Assembly: GCA_016869375.1 (NCBI GenBank)
Contig: VGEH01000025.1
Span: 1-40,647 of the forward strand
DNA: 40,647 bases
DNA from: Alphaproteobacteria bacterium
Lineage (GTDB): Bacteria > Pseudomonadota > Alphaproteobacteria > SHVZ01
Direction: 5' to 3'
This document shows positions 7,743 through 16,030 of this stretch, one piece after another (position 1 is the stretch's first letter; every line of letters begins with the position of its first letter). The notes under the pieces were generated by a model. That model had not been told where the DNA came from and made no database searches. It saw nothing but the letters and a program-made list of their open reading frames with translations. A program made the translations under genes and the position numbers.

Positions 7743-8447
7743 TCACGCTGCTGCGGGCAGTTCCGGCATCTTGAGCTTCAGGTGATCGACGACGAGCGCT
7801 CGGGCGCGCTCCAGAAAGTCCTCGCGCATCTCGTCATTGGTGCGCTGCTTGATGCCGAGGCGGCGGAAGGTCTCGTTGTTCTTCGACTTCGACCCGCCGA
7901 AGAAGGCCGGCAGGAACGGGTAGTAGCGGTCGATCGCGTCCTGGACGCGCTGGCGGCCTTCTTCGGTCGCGCAGAGCTCGGTGCAGAAATCCTTGCCGAA
8001 CTGCGCGTGGAAGCGCTCCTCCGGCATGGTCATGCGCGCGAGGTCACGCAGCGGATGGAAGGTGCAGGCAAGCAGGTCCTCGACCTGAAGGATCTCGGCG
8101 AGATCGGCCAGCAGCTTGATGACGCAGAATTCTTCCCAGGTCTTCAGCGGAAACTCGAAGATCGAGAGCGGCTTCTTCTCGGCCGGCGTCATCTTCTCTT
8201 CCGGCACGCCGAGTTTCACGCCGAGCTCGCGGAAGCGCACATGGTGGCCGTACTCCTCCATGGCGACGCGGCAGGTGAGCCATTTGGCATAGGGCGTCGG
8301 CGCGAGCGCGATCGCCGGCTCGTCGAAGACCTGTGCGCCGTAAAGCTCGTTGACGGCATGGCTGACGACGAGCTTGAGGATCGAGGCCTGGTACTCCTCG
8401 CTCTGCTCGCGGAAGGCGTCGATGGTCTTGACCTGCGGATGGCTCAT
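7743..8447 (-). CDS. PaaA-like ferritin-fold diiron oxygenase
   Basis: The 234-residue protein belongs to the phenylacetate-CoA epoxidase (PaaA/PaaC) family of four-helix diiron proteins. Two ExxH motifs are visible, E65-Y-G-H68 and E144-R-F-H147, with likely partner acids E34 on the first helix and E118 or E123 on the third, so a catalytic diiron site appears intact. Paa oxygenases normally need PaaA, B, C and E; here only this subunit and a reductase two genes upstream are present. Beside gentisate dioxygenase, it probably hydroxylates an aromatic acid or its CoA thioester to the gentisate level. Known routes to gentisate use flavin or Rieske hydroxylases, so this would be unusual. Fold is confident; substrate is inferred. 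Confidence 0.82.
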   Translation of the reverse strand: MSHPQVKTIDAFREQSEEYQASILKLVVSHAVNELYGAQVFDEPAIALAPTPYAKWLTCRVAMEEYGHHVRFRELGVKLGVPEEKMTPAEKKPLSIFEFPLKTWEEFCVIKLLADLAEILQVEDLLACTFHPLRDLARMTMPEERFHAQFGKDFCTELCATEEGRQRVQDAIDRYYPFLPAFFGGSKSKNNETFRRLGIKQRTNDEMREDFLERARALVVDHLKLKMPELPAAA

Positions 8448-8456
8448 AGGCGTGTC

Positions 8457-9374
8457 CTAGACGACGGGGTCGGTGTTGAAGGCTTCGAGATCGGTCGATT
8501 GATCGGCGAAGGCGCCTTTGATCTCCTCGAACGCCGCCGCCATGCCGCCCGATCCAACGACGGCGCGCTTCGCGAGCCGCATTTGAGCGAAGGCGAAGAC
8601 CTCCTTGCCGCGCACGCCGAGCACCTGGCCGGTAACGGATTGCGCCGCAGGAGAGGCGAGGTGGGCGACCAGATCGGCGACAGCCGAAGCCGGCGCCTTG
8701 AGGGCGCGCGCCTTGTAGGCGATCTGCGCGTCGTTCTGCGGCTTGATCGAATCCGTGATGCGCGTCGCAGCGAAAGGCGCGACCGCGTTGCAGGTGACGA
8801 GGCTTCGGGCCATGTCCATCGCGGTCACGCGCGTGAGCCCGATGAGCCCGGCCTTGGCCGAGGCATAGGCGGCCTGGCCGAAATTTCCGTAGAGCCCGGC
8901 GGTCGAAGTCACGTTGACGATGCGGCCCCAGCCATAGGGCTTGCCGCCGCGCTCGGCCTTGGCCTGGTCGCGCATGACGCCGGTCGCGGCGCGCGTGAGA
9001 TAGAAGGCGGCGGAGAGATTGACGCGCAGCACATCCTCGAAATCCGCCGGCTCAAGCTTGAAGACGAAGCCGTCACGCAGGATCGCCGCGTTGTTGACCA
9101 GGATATCGATGCCGCCGAAGTGCCCGACAGCCATCGCGACCGCTTCCTCGGCCGTGCCGGGATTCGCGATCGAGCGTGGAAAGGCGGCGCCGCCGATCTT
9201 CTCCGCCAGCGCGGTGGCGAGCGACGCATCGCCGCCACGCCCGTCGATGCCGACGCCGGGATCGGCGACCACCACCTTGGCGCCGTCGGCGGCAAGCCGC
9301 ACGCAGATCGCCTTGCCGATGCCTTGGGCGCCGCCGGTGACGAGCGCGACGCGGCCTGAAAGCGTGCCGGTCAT
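8457..9374 (-). CDS. SDR-family NAD(P)-dependent dehydrogenase with a C-terminal extension
   Basis: This 305-residue short-chain dehydrogenase has the nucleotide-binding TGGAQGIG (13-20), NNAA (94-97) and the catalytic triad Ser157, Tyr170 and Lys174 (YASAK). The core resembles the 3-hydroxyacyl-CoA dehydrogenase type found in multifunctional beta-oxidation proteins. About 50 residues beyond the usual SDR core (from GVRGKEVF onward) form a C-terminal tail. ATG 9374 overlaps the reductase stop by four bases. In this operon it could oxidise a side-chain alcohol or rearomatise a dihydrodiol-type product of the diiron enzyme; neither is proven by sequence. Confidence 0.85.
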   Translation of the reverse strand: MTGTLSGRVALVTGGAQGIGKAICVRLAADGAKVVVADPGVGIDGRGGDASLATALAEKIGGAAFPRSIANPGTAEEAVAMAVGHFGGIDILVNNAAILRDGFVFKLEPADFEDVLRVNLSAAFYLTRAATGVMRDQAKAERGGKPYGWGRIVNVTSTAGLYGNFGQAAYASAKAGLIGLTRVTAMDMARSLVTCNAVAPFAATRITDSIKPQNDAQIAYKARALKAPASAVADLVAHLASPAAQSVTGQVLGVRGKEVFAFAQMRLAKRAVVGSGGMAAAFEEIKGAFADQSTDLEAFNTDPVV

Positions 9375-10393
9375 GTGCCTGCCTTCGGCTTCTCGGCCTC
9401 GGTGTAGAAGGCATCGGCGTGGATATCCTCGCGCCGCATCTTCTTCTGGGTGAGCACCGGGGTCACCGCGTCGACCATAAGCGGCGGACCGGCGACATAG
9501 GCCTTGGCACCGTCGAGGCTCGGGAAGTCCGCGAGCACCGCTTCGTGCAGGAAGCCGGTCCGCCGCGAGGTCGTGTCCGACGGCGCCGACAGCACGACAT
9601 GGACGATGAGGTTCGGGTGCTTCGCGGCGAGCGCCTTGAAGTGGTCCTCGAGATAGACATCGCGCTCGTCGCGCGCGCCGAAATAGAGATGGACCGGGCC
9701 GCGACGGCCTTTGGCGAGCGCGGTCTCGACGATCGACTTGATCGGTGCCAGGCCCGATCCGCCGGCCAGCGCCAGGATTGGGCCAGTGTGGCTTTCTTTC
9801 AGATGCGCAATGCCGTGCGGGCCTTCGACCTTCACCGGCATGCCGACCTTGAGCTCGCCGGCGACGAAGGCGCTGACCGAGCCGCCCGCCATGTGGCGGA
9901 TATGGAAGATGAGGTCGGCCTCTTCCGGCCGGCTCGCCATCGAATAGTCGCGCGGCTTCTGGCCGGGGAAGGTCACGCGCGCGAACTGGCCGGCGGTGAA
10001 GGTGAAGGGACCGCCGCCCTCGATCGACAGCGTCACGCCGGTGATGTCATGGGTCAGACGGTCGAGCGCCTTGACCGTGCAGTCGAGCGTGCGGCGCGCG
10101 TGAAGCGCCAGGTCCTCGCCCTCGATCCAGGCGATCTCGATGTCGTGATCGGCCATCGACCGGCAGGCGAGCACGAGCCCCTGCGCGCGTTCCTCGTCGG
10201 TCAGTGCGAACTCGGAATACTCCGCGAGCGTGACTTCGCCCTCGATCAGCATCGACTTGCAGGCACCGCAATTCCCGGACTGGCAGCCGAAGGGGTAGGG
10301 CACGCCGGCGTCGAGCGCGGCCTCGAGGACCACCTGGCCGGGCTCGAGCCCGATCGGTTTCGGCCATTGCCGGATGCGTACGGTCGCGACCAT
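9371..10393 (-). CDS. Ferredoxin/FAD NAD(P)H oxidoreductase (oxygenase reductase component)
   Basis: The 340-residue protein has an N-terminal plant-type [2Fe-2S] domain with Cys37, Cys42, Cys45 and Cys77, an FAD-binding domain with RDYSMAS (148-154) and a nucleotide-binding domain with ALAGGSGLAPI (208-218). This ferredoxin-first order is that of class IB reductases such as benzoate dioxygenase reductase and BoxA-like proteins; PaaE has the reverse order. It would pass electrons from NAD(P)H to the diiron protein encoded two genes downstream. I chose ATG 10393 (MVATVRIR) because the ferredoxin fold begins there; upstream in-frame codons run through the promoter region. It is the first gene of the leftward operon. 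Confidence 0.9.
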   Translation of the reverse strand: MVATVRIRQWPKPIGLEPGQVVLEAALDAGVPYPFGCQSGNCGACKSMLIEGEVTLAEYSEFALTDEERAQGLVLACRSMADHDIEIAWIEGEDLALHARRTLDCTVKALDRLTHDITGVTLSIEGGGPFTFTAGQFARVTFPGQKPRDYSMASRPEEADLIFHIRHMAGGSVSAFVAGELKVGMPVKVEGPHGIAHLKESHTGPILALAGGSGLAPIKSIVETALAKGRRGPVHLYFGARDERDVYLEDHFKALAAKHPNLIVHVVLSAPSDTTSRRTGFLHEAVLADFPSLDGAKAYVAGPPLMVDAVTPVLTQKKMRREDIHADAFYTEAEKPKAGT

Positions 10394-10428
10394 TGCTGCT
10401 CGTCTTGCGGGTGCCGGAATTGCGGAAT

Positions 10429-10456
10429 ATTCTATGGTCAAACGTTCGACTGTCAA
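10429..10456 (-). promoter_or_regulatory. Sigma-70-type promoter for the gentisate operon
   Basis: On the minus strand TTGACA (10456-10451) and TAGAAT (10434-10429) are separated by 16 bases, a near-consensus housekeeping promoter. It lies 36 bases before the reductase start codon. The spacer contains one arm (ACGTTCGA complement) of a perfect inverted repeat, so a repressor bound there would block RNA polymerase. Confidence 0.55.
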
Positions 10457-10477
10457 ATTGTTCGAACGTCAAACAAT
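10442..10477. promoter_or_regulatory. Candidate MarR operator in the divergent control region
   Basis: Two overlapping symmetries are visible. ACGTTCGA (10442-10449) and TCGAACGT (10462-10469) form a perfect 8-base inverted repeat with a 12-base spacer. ATTGTT and AACAAT at the ends of 10457-10477 form a second palindrome with partial inner symmetry. They overlap the -35 box of the leftward promoter and lie 15-50 bases before dctP. The MarR-family gene at the end of the transporter operon is the likely binding partner; that link is inferred. Confidence 0.5.
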
Positions 10478-10491
10478 ATCGGGAGGACGCC

Positions 10492-11508
10492 ATGCTTGCA
10501 CGTGCTCTGCTCGGCTTCTTGGCGCTCGCGGCCCTGCCGGCCTCGGCGCAGGAAGTCACCCTCAAGGTCCAGCATTTCCTGCCGCCGTCCTCGCCGGCGC
10601 ATGCGCAGTTCATCAAGCCCTGGGCGGACGCCGTCACCGCCGAATCCAACGGCCGCATCAAGGTCGATATCTTCCCCGCCATGGCGTTGGGCGGCCGTCC
10701 GCCGCAGCTCTACGACCAGGTGAAGGACGGTGTCGCCGACGTGGTGTGGACGCTGCCCGGCTACACCGCCGGCCGCTTCCCCAAGTCCGAAGTCTTCGAG
10801 CTGCCCTTCATGGCCGCCTCGGCCGAGGCGACGGCGCAGGCGACGCAGGAGTTCTACGAGAAGCATCTCCGCGACGAGTTCAAGGATGTGCATGTTCTGG
10901 TCATGCATGCGCATGCGCCGGGGAGCTTCTTCACGGTCTCCAAGCCGGTCATGGCGGTCGACGATTTGAAGGGCCTCAAGATCCGCGCCCCCACCCGCGT
11001 CATCAACGAGGCGCTGAAGGCGCTGGGCGCGACGCCGGTCGGTATGCCGGTGCCGGAGCTGCCGCAGGCGCTCTCTCGCGGCGTCGTCGACGGCGCCACG
11101 ATCCCCTTCGAGGTGGCGTTGCCCTTGAAGACGCACGAGATGGTGAAGCATGTGACCGAGGTGACCGGCTCGCGCGGCTTCTACACCTCCGTCTTCCTCT
11201 ACGCGATGAACAAGCAGAAATATGACGGCCTGCCGGCGGACCTGAAGAAGGTCATCGACAACAATTCCGGCATGGCGCTGGCCCGCAAGGTCGGCAAGAT
11301 CTGGGACGATGTCGAGAAGCCCGGCCGCGACGCGGCGATGGCGGCGAAGGTGTCGTTCCACACCATGCCGGCGGCAGAGGTCGCCAAGATGCAGGCGGCA
11401 ACCCAGCCGGTCATCGATGCCTGGATCAAGGAAATGGACGGCAAGGGCGCCAACGGCAAGATGCTGGTCGACGACGCCCGCGCGATGATCGCGAAGTACG
11501 CCAAGTAG
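10492..11508 (+). CDS. dctP: TRAP transporter solute-binding protein, DctP family
   Basis: The 338-residue periplasmic receptor has a signal peptide with a hydrophobic core (ALLGFLALAALPASA) and likely cleavage after Ala19. The mature part has the DctP pattern: EVTLKVQHFLPPSS, the internal LKGLKIRAPTR region with the carboxylate-clamp arginine, and VVDGAT. DctP proteins bind organic acids for sodium-driven import. GGGAGGA at 10481-10487 is a good ribosome-binding site for ATG 10492; an earlier in-frame ATG would run through the operator. The gene diverges from the gentisate operon, which suggests that the substrate is the aromatic acid or conjugate degraded there. Confidence 0.92.
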   Translation: MLARALLGFLALAALPASAQEVTLKVQHFLPPSSPAHAQFIKPWADAVTAESNGRIKVDIFPAMALGGRPPQLYDQVKDGVADVVWTLPGYTAGRFPKSEVFELPFMAASAEATAQATQEFYEKHLRDEFKDVHVLVMHAHAPGSFFTVSKPVMAVDDLKGLKIRAPTRVINEALKALGATPVGMPVPELPQALSRGVVDGATIPFEVALPLKTHEMVKHVTEVTGSRGFYTSVFLYAMNKQKYDGLPADLKKVIDNNSGMALARKVGKIWDDVEKPGRDAAMAAKVSFHTMPAAEVAKMQAATQPVIDAWIKEMDGKGANGKMLVDDARAMIAKYAK

Positions 11509-12014
11509 TGGCGGAGTCTTCCGCCGATCACTCCCGCCTCGGGCGGGTGCTGGAGCAGGGATCGACCGCTCTGGCACTCGCCGGCGGGCTCGTTCTCACC
11601 GCCCTCATGCTGATGTCGATCGCCTCGATCGGCGGGCGCTGGCTGTTCTCGAAGCCGCTGCCCGGCGATTTCGAGATGGTCGAGATCGGCACGGGGCTGG
11701 CGATCTTCCTTTTCCTGCCTACATGTCAGCTTCACGGCGCCAATGTCATCGTCGACTTCTTCACCACTGGCCTGAGCCGCCGCGGCCAGTCCTGGCTCGA
11801 TGCTTTCGGCGGGCTCCTCTACACGCTGGTTGCGGCGCTCTTCGCCTGGCGGCTCGTCTTCGGCGGCCTCGACTATCTTCGCTACGGCGAGAAGACGATG
11901 ATCCTCGGGCTGCCGCTCTGGTGGAGCTTTGTCCTGATCATCCCGGCCGCTGCCTGGCTCGCCCTCGTCACCGCCTACACCACCTTGCGCCACGTCCAGG
12001 CGGCGCAGCGGTGA
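11508..12014 (+). CDS. dctQ: TRAP transporter small permease, DctQ family
   Basis: This 168-residue inner-membrane protein has four predicted membrane segments, near residues 20-42, 55-75, 95-115 and 130-155, as in the small TRAP subunit that links receptor and large permease. GTG 11508 shares one base with the dctP stop (TAGTG), so the start rests on coupling. It ends in a 4-base GTGA overlap with dctM. Confidence 0.88.
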   Translation: MAESSADHSRLGRVLEQGSTALALAGGLVLTALMLMSIASIGGRWLFSKPLPGDFEMVEIGTGLAIFLFLPTCQLHGANVIVDFFTTGLSRRGQSWLDAFGGLLYTLVAALFAWRLVFGGLDYLRYGEKTMILGLPLWWSFVLIIPAAAWLALVTAYTTLRHVQAAQR

Positions 12015-13330
12015 GCGGACTCTGGATCGGCGTGCTCGGCTTCGCCGGGCTGCTTGTGCTGATGGCGTTGCGCGTGCCGATCGCGGTCGCGATGATCGTC
12101 TCGGCGCTGGTGGGCTATGGCTGGCTCGCCGGCCTGACGCCTTTGCTGGCGCACCTGAAGACGGCGCCTTATTCGCTCTTCTCGGGGTACTCCCTCTCGG
12201 TCATCCCGCTCTTCGTGCTGATGGGCATGTTCGCCTCCGAGGCCGGCATGTCGGCAGCGCTCTTTCGTGCCGCGGATGCCTGGCTCGGACACCGCAAGGG
12301 CGGGCTCGCCATGGCGACGATCGTCGGCTGCGCCGCTTTCGGCGCGATCTGCGGCTCCTCGGTCGCCACCGCGGCGACCATGGCGCAGGTGGCGCTGCCG
12401 GAAATGCGCCGCTACGGCTATTCCGGCGCGATCTCGACCGGCACGCTCGCCGTCGGCGGCACGCTCGGCATCCTGGTCCCCCCCTCGGTGATCCTCGTCG
12501 TCTACGGGCTCATCTGCGAGCAGAACATCGCCAAGCTGTTCGCCGCCGCCTTCATCCCCGGCATTCTCGCCACCCTCGGATATCTGGTCGCGATCGCGAT
12601 CTATGTCCGCCGTAACCCCTCCGCGGCACCGGCCGCCGCGCGTTCCACTCCCGAGCAGCGCCGCCGGGGGCTGATAGAGATCTGGCCGGTCGTGGCGATC
12701 TTCGTCATCGTCGTCGGTGGTCTCTATGCCGGGATCTTCACCCCGACCGAGGGTGCGGCGGTCGGCGCCTTCCTCACCTTCATCCTCGCGCTGATGAAGC
12801 GCGCGCTCGGCTGGAACCGGCTCAAGCGCGCGCTGATCCTTACCGCCGAGACCTCGGGCATGATCTTCCTGATTCTGCTCGGCGCCGATCTGTTCAACTC
12901 GTTCCTCGCCTTGAGCCATCTGCCGGATGCGCTCGCCTCGACGATCTCGGGTCTCGACCTGCCGCCCTATTTGGTGATGCTGGCGATCATGGCGATCTAC
13001 ATCGTGCTCGGCTGCGTCATGGACGAGCTGTCGATGATCCTGCTGACTCTGCCGATCCTGTTCCCGATCGTGATGGGCCTTGACTTCGGCCTGCCCAGGG
13101 CCGAGGTCGGCATCTGGTTCGGCATCCTGGTGCTGACCGTCGTCGGCATCGGCCTGGTGGCGCCGCCGGTAGGACTCAATGTCTATGTGATCTCGGGCAT
13201 GGCGCGCGACGTGCCGATGAGCGAGACCTTCCGCGGCGTCATGCCCTATCTCTGCGCCGACGCCGTCCGCGTCTTCTACCTGGTGGCTTTTCCTTCGGTC
13301 TCGCTATGGCTCGTCCGCTTTCTCGGGTGA
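12011..13330 (+). CDS. dctM: TRAP transporter large permease, DctM family
   Basis: The 439-residue protein is the ion-coupled transport channel of the TRAP system and has about twelve membrane segments. Family features include GMFASEAGMS, AAFGAICGSSVATAATM and GGTLGILVPPSVILVVYG in the first half, and VMDELSMILLTLPI and VGIGLVAPPVGLNVYV in the second. The GTG at 12011 overlaps the dctQ stop by four bases. Length is normal for DctM. Confidence 0.93.
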   Translation: MSGLWIGVLGFAGLLVLMALRVPIAVAMIVSALVGYGWLAGLTPLLAHLKTAPYSLFSGYSLSVIPLFVLMGMFASEAGMSAALFRAADAWLGHRKGGLAMATIVGCAAFGAICGSSVATAATMAQVALPEMRRYGYSGAISTGTLAVGGTLGILVPPSVILVVYGLICEQNIAKLFAAAFIPGILATLGYLVAIAIYVRRNPSAAPAAARSTPEQRRRGLIEIWPVVAIFVIVVGGLYAGIFTPTEGAAVGAFLTFILALMKRALGWNRLKRALILTAETSGMIFLILLGADLFNSFLALSHLPDALASTISGLDLPPYLVMLAIMAIYIVLGCVMDELSMILLTLPILFPIVMGLDFGLPRAEVGIWFGILVLTVVGIGLVAPPVGLNVYVISGMARDVPMSETFRGVMPYLCADAVRVFYLVAFPSVSLWLVRFLG

Positions 13331-13764
13331 ATGCCGGCGAGACCGGCGAGGGCATCCTGCCGGAGCTCCTGGGCTACCACCTCCGCCGCGCCCAGCTCGT
13401 GGTCTTCGCCGACTTCGCGCGATCGATGACCGGCGTCGACCTCACGCCCGGCCAGTTCGGCGTGCTCGCGCGCATCGCTGCCAATCCGGGCCTGACCCAG
13501 AGCGCGCTCGGCCGCGCCGTCGGCATCGAGCGCTCTACCGTGGTTTCGGTGATCGACCGGCTCGAGAAGCGGGGCCTCGTCGTCCGCGGCGAGGCCGAGG
13601 GCGACCGCCGGGCCAATGCGCTGGCGCTGAGCGCTGAGGGGCAAAAGCTGTTGCGCGAGGCGACCAGGCGCGTGCGCCTGCATGAGCGCCGCATCGCGCG
13701 AGGGCTTTCGCCAGCCGAAGCGAAGGCGCTGTTCGCCCTGCTGCAGAAGGTGACGCGGCCCTAG
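13327..13764 (+). CDS. MarR-family transcriptional regulator
   Basis: The 145-residue protein has the MarR winged helix: LTPGQFGVLARIA, then the recognition region SALGRAVGIERSTVVSVIDR, and the wing with GDRRANALALS. MarR proteins are dimeric and many are released from DNA by aromatic acids. GTG 13327 overlaps the dctM stop by four bases (GTGA), the coupling used at other junctions here; ATG 13306, overlapping dctM by 25 bases, is the alternative start. As last gene of the transporter operon, it probably regulates the operator between dctP and the gentisate operon, including its own transcription. Confidence 0.9.
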   Translation: MNAGETGEGILPELLGYHLRRAQLVVFADFARSMTGVDLTPGQFGVLARIAANPGLTQSALGRAVGIERSTVVSVIDRLEKRGLVVRGEAEGDRRANALALSAEGQKLLREATRRVRLHERRIARGLSPAEAKALFALLQKVTRP

Positions 13765-13994
13765 CGCCGGTAGCCGCTCTCGAGGGATTCGATCATCCTG
13801 ACGAGCTCGGCCCGAACCTGGGCCTCCTCGCAGCCCATCAGCACGGCGTCCTCGAGCGCGTCCTTGGCGAGAAGCTGCAGCTCGCGGAAGTTCTGGCTCA
13901 TAACCTTCAGTTTTTCGACGCAGGAGACGATGCCGCCTGCCGGCGTCCGCCAGACTACTGATCCAACGTCATAAGATTCCCGGCCTTCGGCCAT
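13761..13994 (-). CDS. Small hypothetical protein (77 residues)
   Basis: I do not recognise a named family. The product has two cysteines (IVSCVEK and LMGCEEAQ) and an acidic helical second half (AKDALEDAVL, ELVRMIESLE), with no signal or membrane segment. The gene converges on marR with a 4-base overlap of stops and is preceded by GGAGGC upstream of ATG 13994, which supports expression. The 141 bases to its right separate it from the divergent TPR gene and hold no other evident feature. Confidence 0.6.
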   Translation of the reverse strand: MAEGRESYDVGSVVWRTPAGGIVSCVEKLKVMSQNFRELQLLAKDALEDAVLMGCEEAQVRAELVRMIESLESGYRR

Positions 13995-14135
13995 GGGAAG
14001 CCTCCTTGAGCTAACGGGAATCTTGGCATTGCCGGCTGGCCGGTCAAGCTGCAGCCGGTCGTCGCTACCGGGCGTTCCGGCCGGCTAGACACCCTGTTGC
14101 GGAGGGACTGAAGCCGTCCCATACTTGGCCTCGCC

Positions 14136-14693
14136 ATGCGTCTCCTGAGGCTCGCCCTCGCCCTTCTTTTCCTCGGCTTCGCCGCCGCCGGGCCCGCTCT
14201 CGCCGGTCCGCGCGAGGACCAGCTCGACAAGATGTTCGCGCGGCTCAAGGAAACGGCGTCCGAGACCGAGGCCTCGGCGCTAACCCAGGCGATCTGGATC
14301 CTCTGGACCACCTCCGACGACTCGAACGTCAACGACATGATGCGCCGCGGCATCCGGCTGATGAACGCGCAGAACTACAACGAGGCGCTCGACATCTTCG
14401 ACCGCATGGTCAAGTACGCCCCCGAGTTCGCCGAAGGCTGGAACAAGCGCGCGACGGTCCACTACATGCTCGGCAACTTCAACGAGTCGGTCGCCGACAT
14501 CCGGAAGACCCTGGCGCTCGAGCCGCGCCATTTCGGTGCTCTCTCCGGCCTCGGCATGATCAATGTGGAGCTCGAGCGCGGCCAGGACGCGCTCAAGGCC
14601 TTCGAGGAGGCACTCAAGGCGAACCCGTATCTGCCGGGCGCGCGCCAGCAGATCCAGGAACTCAAGAAGAAGCTGCAAGGCTCGCCGACGTGA
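14136..14693 (+). CDS. Exported TPR-repeat protein
   Basis: The 185-residue product starts with a signal peptide (cleavage probably after Ala23, PALA-G). Three tetratricopeptide-like units follow from about residue 70 (RRGIRLMNAQNYNEALDIF; GWNKRATVHYMLGNFNESV; GALSGLGMINVELERGQDAL). It is probably periplasmic and acts as a protein-interaction scaffold of unknown partner. Its stop overlaps the GTG of the dihydroorotase-like gene by four bases, so the two are co-translated. A similar exported TPR protein is common in Alphaproteobacteria; its role is not established from sequence. Confidence 0.82.
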   Translation: MRLLRLALALLFLGFAAAGPALAGPREDQLDKMFARLKETASETEASALTQAIWILWTTSDDSNVNDMMRRGIRLMNAQNYNEALDIFDRMVKYAPEFAEGWNKRATVHYMLGNFNESVADIRKTLALEPRHFGALSGLGMINVELERGQDALKAFEEALKANPYLPGARQQIQELKKKLQGSPT

Positions 14694-16030
14694 GCCGTTT
14701 CGAGCTCGTCATCCACGGCGGACACGTCGTCACGCCGTCGGGCGTCCTCGCGATCGATGTCGGCGTCAAGGACGGCCGCATCGCGGCGATCGGCCAGCTC
14801 GACTCTGGCCAGGCGGCGGAGTCGATCGACGCGACCGGCCTTTTCGTGCTGCCGGGCATCATCGACACCCAGGTGCATTTCCGCGAGCCCGGCGCCACTC
14901 ACAAGGAAGACCTGGCGACCGGGACGAAGGCGGCGGTGCTGGGCGGCGTCACCTCGATCTTCGAAATGCCGAACACCAACCCGCTGACCCTGACCGCAGC
15001 CGATCTCGCCGCCAAATTCGCCGCCGCCCGCGGCCGCGCCTGGTGCGACCACGCTTTTTTCATCGGCGGCGCGGCCGAGAACGCCGACAAGCTGCATGAG
15101 CTCGAGCGCATCCCGGGATGCGCCGGCGTGAAGGTGTTCATGGGCTCATCGACCGGCAATCTGCTGGTCGAGGACGACACGACGCTGGAGCGCATCGTCC
15201 GCAACGGCAACCGGCGCATTGCCGTGCATGCCGAGGACGAGCCGCGCCTGAAGGAACGCAAGCACATCGCCGACGAGGCGAAGCACCCTCGTGCGCATCC
15301 GGTCTGGCGTGACGAGACGGTGTGCCTCAAGGCGACGCAGCGCCTGGTCTCGCTCGCGCGCAAGCATGGACGGCGTGTGCATGTGCTGCATGTGACGACG
15401 GCCGAGGAGATGGAGTACCTCGCCGAGAACAAGGACATCGCCACGGTCGAGGTGACGCCGAACCATCTGACGCTCTCGGCGCCCGACGCTTACGAGAAGC
15501 TCGGCACGCGCGCGCAGATGAACCCGCCGGTGCGCGAGATGAAGCACCAGAACGCGCTCTGGCGCGCCATCGCCGAGGGCGTGGTCGATGTCGTGGGATC
15601 CGACCACGCGCCGCATACGCTGGAAGAGAAGGCGAACACCTATCCGGGTTCGCCCTCGGGCATGCCCGGCGTGCAGACGACGCTGCCGCTGCTGCTGACC
15701 GCGGCGAGCCGCGGCAAGGTCTCGCTCGAACGCGTCGTCGATCTCCTCTGCCACGGCCCGCAGCGCATCTACCAAATCGCCGGCAAGGGCCGCATCGCGC
15801 GCGGCTACGACGCCGATTTCACCTTGGTCGACCTGCAGGCTTGGAAGACGCTGGAAGACAAGGACATGGGCAGCAAGGTTGGCTGGACGCCGTTCGCCGG
15901 AATGCGCGTCTGCGGCGTGCCGAAGATGACGATCATCCGCGGCTGGGCGGTGATGCGCGACGGCGAGCTGCTCGGCGCCCCCTCGGGCCAGCCCATCCGC
16001 TTCGCCGAGACGATCAGCCCGGTTTCCTGA
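14690..16030 (+). CDS. Dihydroorotase-like amidohydrolase with an altered metal site
   Basis: The 446-residue protein has the dihydroorotase (type I) fold and family motifs: VHFREPG, FEMPNTNPL, Lys148 in GVKVFMGS (the lysine usually carbamylated), His180 in VHAEDE, His231/His234 in HVLHVTT and Asp305 in GSDHAPHT. The first HxH histidine is replaced by glutamine: the motif reads D59-T-Q61-V-H63. The enzyme would close or open dihydroorotate in pyrimidine synthesis, but the missing ligand leaves this uncertain. It could be a divergent active enzyme, an allantoinase/hydantoinase-like relative, or a non-catalytic partner. The GTG at 14690 overlaps the TPR stop. No aspartate carbamoyltransferase gene is beside it. 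Confidence 0.85.
   Translation: MSRFELVIHGGHVVTPSGVLAIDVGVKDGRIAAIGQLDSGQAAESIDATGLFVLPGIIDTQVHFREPGATHKEDLATGTKAAVLGGVTSIFEMPNTNPLTLTAADLAAKFAAARGRAWCDHAFFIGGAAENADKLHELERIPGCAGVKVFMGSSTGNLLVEDDTTLERIVRNGNRRIAVHAEDEPRLKERKHIADEAKHPRAHPVWRDETVCLKATQRLVSLARKHGRRVHVLHVTTAEEMEYLAENKDIATVEVTPNHLTLSAPDAYEKLGTRAQMNPPVREMKHQNALWRAIAEGVVDVVGSDHAPHTLEEKANTYPGSPSGMPGVQTTLPLLLTAASRGKVSLERVVDLLCHGPQRIYQIAGKGRIARGYDADFTLVDLQAWKTLEDKDMGSKVGWTPFAGMRVCGVPKMTIIRGWAVMRDGELLGAPSGQPIRFAETISPVS

Noticed and set aside
7701-9359. A 552-codon plus-strand frame opposite the diiron and SDR genes
   Set aside because: Antisense shadow with no motif; both genes opposite it have complete active-site motifs.
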